From Thalassomonas viridans (lineage in GTDB: Bacteria > Pseudomonadota > Gammaproteobacteria > Enterobacterales > Alteromonadaceae): a DNA stretch of 64,000 nucleotides. A program made the translations under genes and the position numbers. The notes under the pieces were generated by a model that was not told the DNA's origin, searched no databases, and was given only the letters and a program-made list of their open reading frames with translations. Position 1 is the stretch's first letter. Every line of letters begins with the position of its first letter. The stretch lies in NCBI RefSeq assembly GCF_000948985.2, contig NZ_CP059733.1, positions 5,146,001 through 5,210,000 of the forward strand, in the 5' to 3' direction. Below, in pieces: positions 60,245-64,000 of the stretch.

Positions 60245-61327
60245 ATGACAACTCAGCGTATTCAAGGATTAGACGTAGCCCGGGCCCTGGCTGTTTTTGG
60301 CATGGTGCTGGTAAATTTCAAACTGATACTGCAAACCGGGATGCCGGATGTCGCCGGCTCCTCGTTTTCAGCTTTATTGGAAGGACGGGCTTCCGCGCTG
60401 TTTGTGATACTGGCAGGCATAGGCATCACGTTTTTAACCAATAATGCCCGTTTGTCCGCCATACCGGAAAAAATCAAATCAAGCCGTTATGCCCTGGTTA
60501 AACGGGGCATCTTCCTGGCGCTCATCGGCTTGGCCTTTACCCCGTATTGGCATGCGGATATTCTTCATTTTTACGGCGTTTATTTCCTGTTCGCTGCCCT
60601 ACTCTTTACTTTAACAAACAGGCAATTAATGCTGGCGGCATTGTGCATGCCTTTGAGTTTTATAGTATTGGCGATATTTTTCGACTACGAACAGGGATGG
60701 GATTTTACCTCCTTATCCTACCTGGATTTATGGAGCCCGGAAGGCATGTTCAGGAACCTGTTTTTTAACGGCTTTCATCCGGTATTTCCCTGGCTGGGCT
60801 TTTTGTTGTACGGCATCTGGCTAGGCAGACAAGAGCTGGCAGAAAAAGCCTTCAGGAAAAAACTCTTCTTTACTGCCCTCTTCGTCTGGTTAGCCACGGA
60901 AGGAGTGTTCGCACTGTTAAGCTATGATGCCCTCAATGATCCCGCCTGGGGCATGACAACGGAAGATGTTGAAGCCCTGCTATCGACTTCCCCTATGCCC
61001 CCTTGGCCGCAATACCTGATATCTGCAGCAGCCAGCGCAACCCTGATTATTCTTGCCTGCGTCTCACTGTCGCAGCGTTTTACCGGTGCCAGAGTGATGC
61101 GCTGGCTGTCGGTTACCGGGCAGTCCTCCCTCACCCTGTATCTGGCCCATGTCGTTTTCGCCCGGGAAATACTAATGCCTTTAGGCATGCAGCAATCGGC
61201 GCAAAACAGCATAGCCTTATATGGCGGCTTGGTCTTCTGTGTGCTGGCGGTTATATTCAGCGTGCTTTGGCATCACAGATCCAAAGCGGGTCCGCTGGAG
61301 TACCTGTTCAGAAAAGCAGTGAGCTGA
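60245..61327 (+). CDS. DUF418/DUF1624-like membrane protein
   Basis: Protein of 360 aa with about ten helices. It begins RIQGLDVARALAVFGMVLVNFK, the opening pattern of DUF418 and of the heparan-alpha-glucosaminide N-acetyltransferase-like (DUF1624) families, and later shows MRWLSVTGQSSLTLYLAHVVFAREIL, the typical end block of DUF418. Members may transfer acyl groups across the membrane, but the activity is largely untested. The start lies five bases after the RND pump stop, so it is the last gene of that operon. A role in modifying an envelope molecule or the pump substrate is an inference. Confidence 0.82.
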   Translation: MTTQRIQGLDVARALAVFGMVLVNFKLILQTGMPDVAGSSFSALLEGRASALFVILAGIGITFLTNNARLSAIPEKIKSSRYALVKRGIFLALIGLAFTPYWHADILHFYGVYFLFAALLFTLTNRQLMLAALCMPLSFIVLAIFFDYEQGWDFTSLSYLDLWSPEGMFRNLFFNGFHPVFPWLGFLLYGIWLGRQELAEKAFRKKLFFTALFVWLATEGVFALLSYDALNDPAWGMTTEDVEALLSTSPMPPWPQYLISAAASATLIILACVSLSQRFTGARVMRWLSVTGQSSLTLYLAHVVFAREILMPLGMQQSAQNSIALYGGLVFCVLAVIFSVLWHHRSKAGPLEYLFRKAVS

Positions 61328-61355
61328 TGCGTTATTACAAAACACAAGGCAGGCT

Positions 61356-62279
61356 TTATTGTCCGCTATGCTCTTCCGGCCTGTGTTCAAGCAGATAACC
61401 AACCAGGGCATTTAAAGCGGTATTCATCATGCGGTTTGCCGGGTATACCAAAGAAACCGGAGCGGCATCGAACTCATAGTCCCTCAGCACAGGCACCAGC
61501 TGGCCTGAATCCAGGTACTCCCGGGTTAAAAAAGTTGGCAAATAGGCGATACCATGCCCGTCGGCCGCCAGGCGAGAAACAATATCGCCGTCATTGGCTT
61601 CAACAAAGGCCCGGACCGCCACCAGCTCTTCCTTGCCGTCTTCCCGGTAGCGCCAGCGCCCGGGCAGGCGGTTAGAGTTATCCACTATGCACTGGTGCTG
61701 TTGCAGCTCTTTTGGGTGCCGGGGCTGCCCCTGTTTTTGTAAATATTCCTCACTGGCGACAAAATTCACCTTCACCCGGCCATAACGCCGGGCAATAAAA
61801 CTCGAATCCGCCAACTCCCCCACCCGGATGGCAAGATCTACGCCTTCTTCCACCATATTGACAAAGCGGTTAACAAACAGCCAGGAAATCTTTACCTGGG
61901 GATGTTGCTTCATAAAATCACTTGCTGCTTTAAAAAAACCTAATCCCGCGGAGCCCCGGGGAGCAGAAATCCTTAAATGCCCCGCCACTTTTTGCTGCCT
62001 TTCATGGCTGACATTTTCAAGGTTTTCCATGCGCCCCAGCACGTCTTTAAACTGTTCAAGGTAATAATTGCCCTCAGCCGTTAACTGCATCGCCCGGGTG
62101 GTGCGATATAACAGCTGACAGGAAAAATGCTCTTCCAGATCGGATACCTGTCGGCTGATGGCCGAGGTCACTATATTCAACTCCCTCGACGCCGCACTGA
62201 AGCTACCTTTTTCTAGCACCAGGACAAAGGTTTTCATGGCCTTTAACAAATCTATTTTTCTCTTCATGAGAATAATCAT
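61356..62279 (-). CDS. LysR family transcriptional regulator
   Basis: Protein of 307 aa. The N-terminal HTH (LLKAMKTFVLVLEKGSFSAASRELNIVTSAISRQVSDLEEHF) is followed by an effector domain (HLRISAPRGSAGLGFFKAASDFMKQHPQVKISWLFVNRFVNMVEEGVDLAIRVGEL) of the CrgA/DmlR group. An internal ATG at 62267 is an alternative start. It is divergent from a short-chain dehydrogenase gene with an 80-base gap. This is a common pairing in which the LysR protein controls the dehydrogenase. Confidence 0.9.
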   Translation of the reverse strand: MIILMKRKIDLLKAMKTFVLVLEKGSFSAASRELNIVTSAISRQVSDLEEHFSCQLLYRTTRAMQLTAEGNYYLEQFKDVLGRMENLENVSHERQQKVAGHLRISAPRGSAGLGFFKAASDFMKQHPQVKISWLFVNRFVNMVEEGVDLAIRVGELADSSFIARRYGRVKVNFVASEEYLQKQGQPRHPKELQQHQCIVDNSNRLPGRWRYREDGKEELVAVRAFVEANDGDIVSRLAADGHGIAYLPTFLTREYLDSGQLVPVLRDYEFDAAPVSLVYPANRMMNTALNALVGYLLEHRPEEHSGQ

Positions 62280-62358
62280 TTCACTTTTACATCATTTTTC
62301 TTATTAAAGTATTCAAATAAACTGATTTCAAGCTAAATAAACCACCTTGGAGAAAGTT

Positions 62359-62958
62359 ATGAAAGTTTTATTGATCGGCGCCAGCGGCACTATCGGCCAG
62401 GCAGTAGCAAAAGCCCTTGCCACAGAACATAAAGTGATCGCCGCCAACTATTCAGGAGAAGGCTTTAATGTCGATATCGGCGACCAGGCATCTATCAGCG
62501 CCCTGCTTGAACAGGTAGGAAAAGTTGACGCTATAGTTTCCACCGCAGGTTTAGCGAACTTTGCCCCGTTAAACGAGCTAAGCGATGCCGACTATGAGCT
62601 TGCCCTCAACAATAAGTTAATGGGACAGATCAACCTGATGCGCTTAGGTAAGGAATATCTGAATAAAGGCGGCTCAGTAACGTTAACTTCCGGCGTATTA
62701 TCACGTGAACCTATGTCTGGCAGCGGTGTGATAAGCATGGCCAACGGCGCCCTGGAGAGCTTTGTCAAAGCTTCGGCATTAGAGCTTGATGCCATTCGCT
62801 TTAATGTGGTTGCCCCCATCTTTGTCAAAGAAACCATGGCAATGATGGGTATGGATACCGCAGGCGGCCTGTCGGCGGACGATACCGCCAAGGCATATGT
62901 GGCAGCGGTTACCGGCTCCATGCATGGCCAGACCTTAGATGCCCCCGATTACGTTTAA
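62359..62958 (+). CDS. Short-chain dehydrogenase/reductase
   Basis: I choose ATG 62359 because GGAG lies six bases upstream; the TTG at 62347 overlaps that ribosome site. The 199-aa product shows the Rossmann start LLIGASGTIGQAVAKAL (residues 4-20), DAIVSTAGLANFAPL (about 58-72) and the catalytic Ser region VTLTSGVLSREPM. The usual YxxxK is replaced by MANGALESFVKASALEL, as in short SDRs of the TIGR-like 'short chain dehydrogenase' group without the canonical Tyr. Activity and substrate unknown. It is divergent from the LysR gene. Confidence 0.88.
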   Translation: MKVLLIGASGTIGQAVAKALATEHKVIAANYSGEGFNVDIGDQASISALLEQVGKVDAIVSTAGLANFAPLNELSDADYELALNNKLMGQINLMRLGKEYLNKGGSVTLTSGVLSREPMSGSGVISMANGALESFVKASALELDAIRFNVVAPIFVKETMAMMGMDTAGGLSADDTAKAYVAAVTGSMHGQTLDAPDYV

Positions 62959-63022
62959 CACGGGGCAAAAGCAAAGCTTATCGCCGCAAGGGATATGCCT
63001 ATTTAATTAAGCTCGAATCAAT

Positions 63023-63042
63023 CCGGTTTTGACATAAACCGG
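63023..63042 (+). terminator. Hairpin downstream of the short-chain dehydrogenase gene
   Basis: Arms CCGGTTT and AAACCGG with a 6-base loop are followed by GTATTTAC, a weak T-run. It lies 65 bases after the stop codon, so it is a modest terminator candidate. Confidence 0.45.
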
Positions 63043-63165
63043 GTATTTACCCTGGTATTTTTAAGCTAAGTTAAAGGCAGAAACAGGCCGCCATCAGCAC
63101 CGATCTGCCGTTACTCACAAATAGCATATCCAGCCCAGTTTATTGTAGATATTGATCTAAAAAAA

Positions 63166-63356
63166 CAACCAACTTACTGTTGCCTCATCCAGTAAGTTGG
63201 TCTTTTATTAAAGGTGCCTCTCAGCAACAAAGGAGGGCATCCTCGCCAGTATTTTTATTCATTAGCGCCCGCAAAGCGCCGTAACATTAACCGCAATCCC
63301 TGAGTGGCGGAACACCCAGAGATTGCTAACCACAAAGAACTAATAAGGAGTTCATC
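63166..63356 (+). promoter_or_regulatory. Conserved structured leader of SymE-like copy B
   Basis: It shares ordered blocks with the leader of copy A (12931-13165). The hairpin at 63293-63326 has arms GCAATCCCTGAGTG and CACCCAGAGATTGC, 12 of 14 bases paired. It ends 30 bases before the ATG and could affect ribosome access. AAGGAG precedes the start. The rest of the leader is less alike but keeps GGTCTTTTATTAA and AAAGGAG in the same order. Confidence 0.65.
63169..63200. terminator. Bidirectional terminator at the far end of SymE-like leader B
   Basis: Perfect 11-base arms CCAACTTACTG and CAGTAAGTTGG flank a 10-base loop. On the plus side TCTTTTATT follows; on the minus side TTG and seven T follow. 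The minus direction is the stronger one and would end the predicted antisense RNA. Confidence 0.8.
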
Positions 63357-63641
63357 ATGGCTGATTTTAATCATACGCCAGAGCCCCGCTCGGCAAAAGT
63401 AAAATATCCCGCCTCACGCCAACTTACTGTATTGGAAACCGTTTGCGAGACCGCTGCCAAATCCCACCGGCCCGGTCTGCATTGTGTGCCTGTGATCCTT
63501 GAACCTTATATCGTATTAAGGGGCAAATGGCTCAAGCAGGCCGGTTTCACCGTTGGACAAAAGGTCACGGTAACGGCCAACCAAAACGGATTGATGATCA
63601 CCCCCAGCCTGGCTGTCCCCGGCCCGGCAACCAAACCTTAA
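63357..63641 (+). CDS. SymE-like (type I toxin family) protein, copy B, 94 aa
   Basis: ATG 63357 with AAGGAG upstream. Residues 6-28 (HTPEP, SAKVKYP, RQLTVLET) and the SymE core (VPVILEPYIVLRGKWLKQAGFTVGQKVTV, residues about 43-71) match copy A at 12646-12930. The tails differ. The core is the AbrB-like fold seen in E. coli SymE, a toxin-like protein with RNA-targeting or nucleoid effects. The two copies are far apart and on opposite strands but have the same length, leader and predicted antisense RNA. No separate antitoxin protein is visible nearby. Toxicity is not shown by sequence. Confidence 0.82.
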   Translation: MADFNHTPEPRSAKVKYPASRQLTVLETVCETAAKSHRPGLHCVPVILEPYIVLRGKWLKQAGFTVGQKVTVTANQNGLMITPSLAVPGPATKP

Positions 63642-63871
63642 CCGACAACTCCGGCTGCTGCGTCCCAAAACGGCGCAGTAGCCGGTACCGCCTGGCTACC
63701 AGGAATGAGTATCTTCAAGGGAACAACCATGGCGCTAAAATGCTTTGCCAGCCCTGCTATTTTTAACCGGAAAAAATTTATTTAAATAATTGTCTCCTTT
63801 TTTATCCCTCATTCGTCATCAGGATATCGGTAGCAATTTATCGATAATTAAACCTACAAAGGAGATAAAGA

Positions 63872-64000
63872 ATGAAAGATTTTATGTTGATATACAAAGG
63901 CGGCGATCCTGATTGGCTGGAAAACACCAGCCAGGAAGAAATGGCTGCTTCCATGGAACGCTGGGGCGCCTGGATGGGCATGCTGCAACAAAAAGACCAG
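63872..64000 (+). CDS. YciI/DGPF-like family protein (partial, runs off window)
   Basis: ATG 63872 follows AAAGGAGATAAAG. The visible 43 residues, MKDFMLIYKGGDPDW and then MERWGAWMGMLQQKDQ, match the start of YCII-related (DGPF) proteins, with the MLIYKG opening and a WGAWMG helix. Members are small dimeric proteins often near sigma factor genes. The rest lies beyond the window, so function and length cannot be given. Confidence 0.7.
   Translation, partial: MKDFMLIYKGGDPDWLENTSQEEMAASMERWGAWMGMLQQKDQ

Larger units (their letters stand above)
63159..63363 (-). ncRNA. Predicted antisense RNA to the SymE-like gene (SymR-like), copy B
   Basis: On the minus strand a TATGAT box (complement of 63370-63375) with TTGCCG 15 bases before it lies in the first codons of the SymE-like gene. 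A transcript from about 63363 would cover the start codon, ribosome site and leader. It would end at a strong terminator: arms CCAACTTACTG and CAGTAAGTTGG, then GGTTG and seven T (63159-63165). This arrangement matches SymE/SymR in principle. The promoter box is also coding sequence, so its conservation alone is weak evidence. The terminator is the strongest part. Confidence 0.5.

Overview
The window reads as chromosomal DNA of a Gram-negative marine gammaproteobacterium. RND pumps, a TonB receptor, a porin, a PheA with a Phe-rich leader peptide, a YaiL-type DUF2058 protein and a PEP-CTERM protein all point to the Alteromonadales. Colwelliaceae, for example a Thalassomonas-like genus, is my inference and was not tested. 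Genes are mostly metabolic, envelope and regulatory. No phage, integron, CRISPR, rRNA or tRNA was recognised.

Layout. 1-7.9 kb is a minus-strand run of exported proteins: an Ig/Big-domain protein with a Cys-rich segment, a small membrane protein, a secreted protein of unknown function, and a calcium-binding (thrombospondin type 3) plus LVIVD-propeller protein cut by the window edge. A PEP-CTERM protein (8.0-8.6 kb) stands divergent to a 1200-aa FG-GAP protein (9-12.6 kb). 12.6-14.8 kb holds a SymE-like gene with a structured leader, followed by an AT-rich insert coding for two membrane proteins of unknown function. 14.8-16.9 kb is a membrane-anchored pentaheme cytochrome. 17-21 kb holds a DUF2058 protein and the compact set sufS-like, sufU-like, xdhC, mocA, which suggests maturation of a molybdenum hydroxylase whose structural genes are not in view. 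21-23 kb is a GGDEF/EAL protein. 23.6-27.5 kb is a penicillin-acylase family enzyme and pheA with its attenuator.

27.5-31.6 kb holds several unrecognised small or low-complexity proteins and a DUF417 membrane protein. At 31.66-32.28 kb lies an intron-like element that I identify as an ORF-less group II intron, placed directly behind the terminator of an RND efflux operon (32.4-36.5 kb). 36.7-45.9 kb contains an AsmA-like protein, a PstS-like protein with a porin, an S41 peptidase, an ExbD, an AraC regulator, a fatty-acid hydroxylase/sterol desaturase family protein, a rhodanese and a LysR regulator. 45.9-51 kb is an iron-uptake operon under a Fur-box-like site: TonB siderophore receptor, DUF3649, PepSY, DUF3325. 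51.2-53 kb is an RluA-type pseudouridine synthase with a long N-terminal extension. 53.2-61.3 kb is a two-component system followed by DUF2141, an RND adaptor, an RND pump and a DUF418-like membrane protein. A LysR/short-chain dehydrogenase divergent pair, the second SymE-like gene and the start of a YciI-like gene end the window.

The most interesting structure spans two distant loci. The two SymE-like genes (12.6-13.2 kb minus; 63.2-63.6 kb plus) share a leader of about 200 bases containing a hairpin with at least one compensatory base pair change. On the opposite strand both share a TATGAT box inside the coding region and a T-run at the far end of the leader. This is the architecture expected of a SymE/SymR-like toxin with a cis-encoded antisense RNA, and it is a prediction from sequence only.
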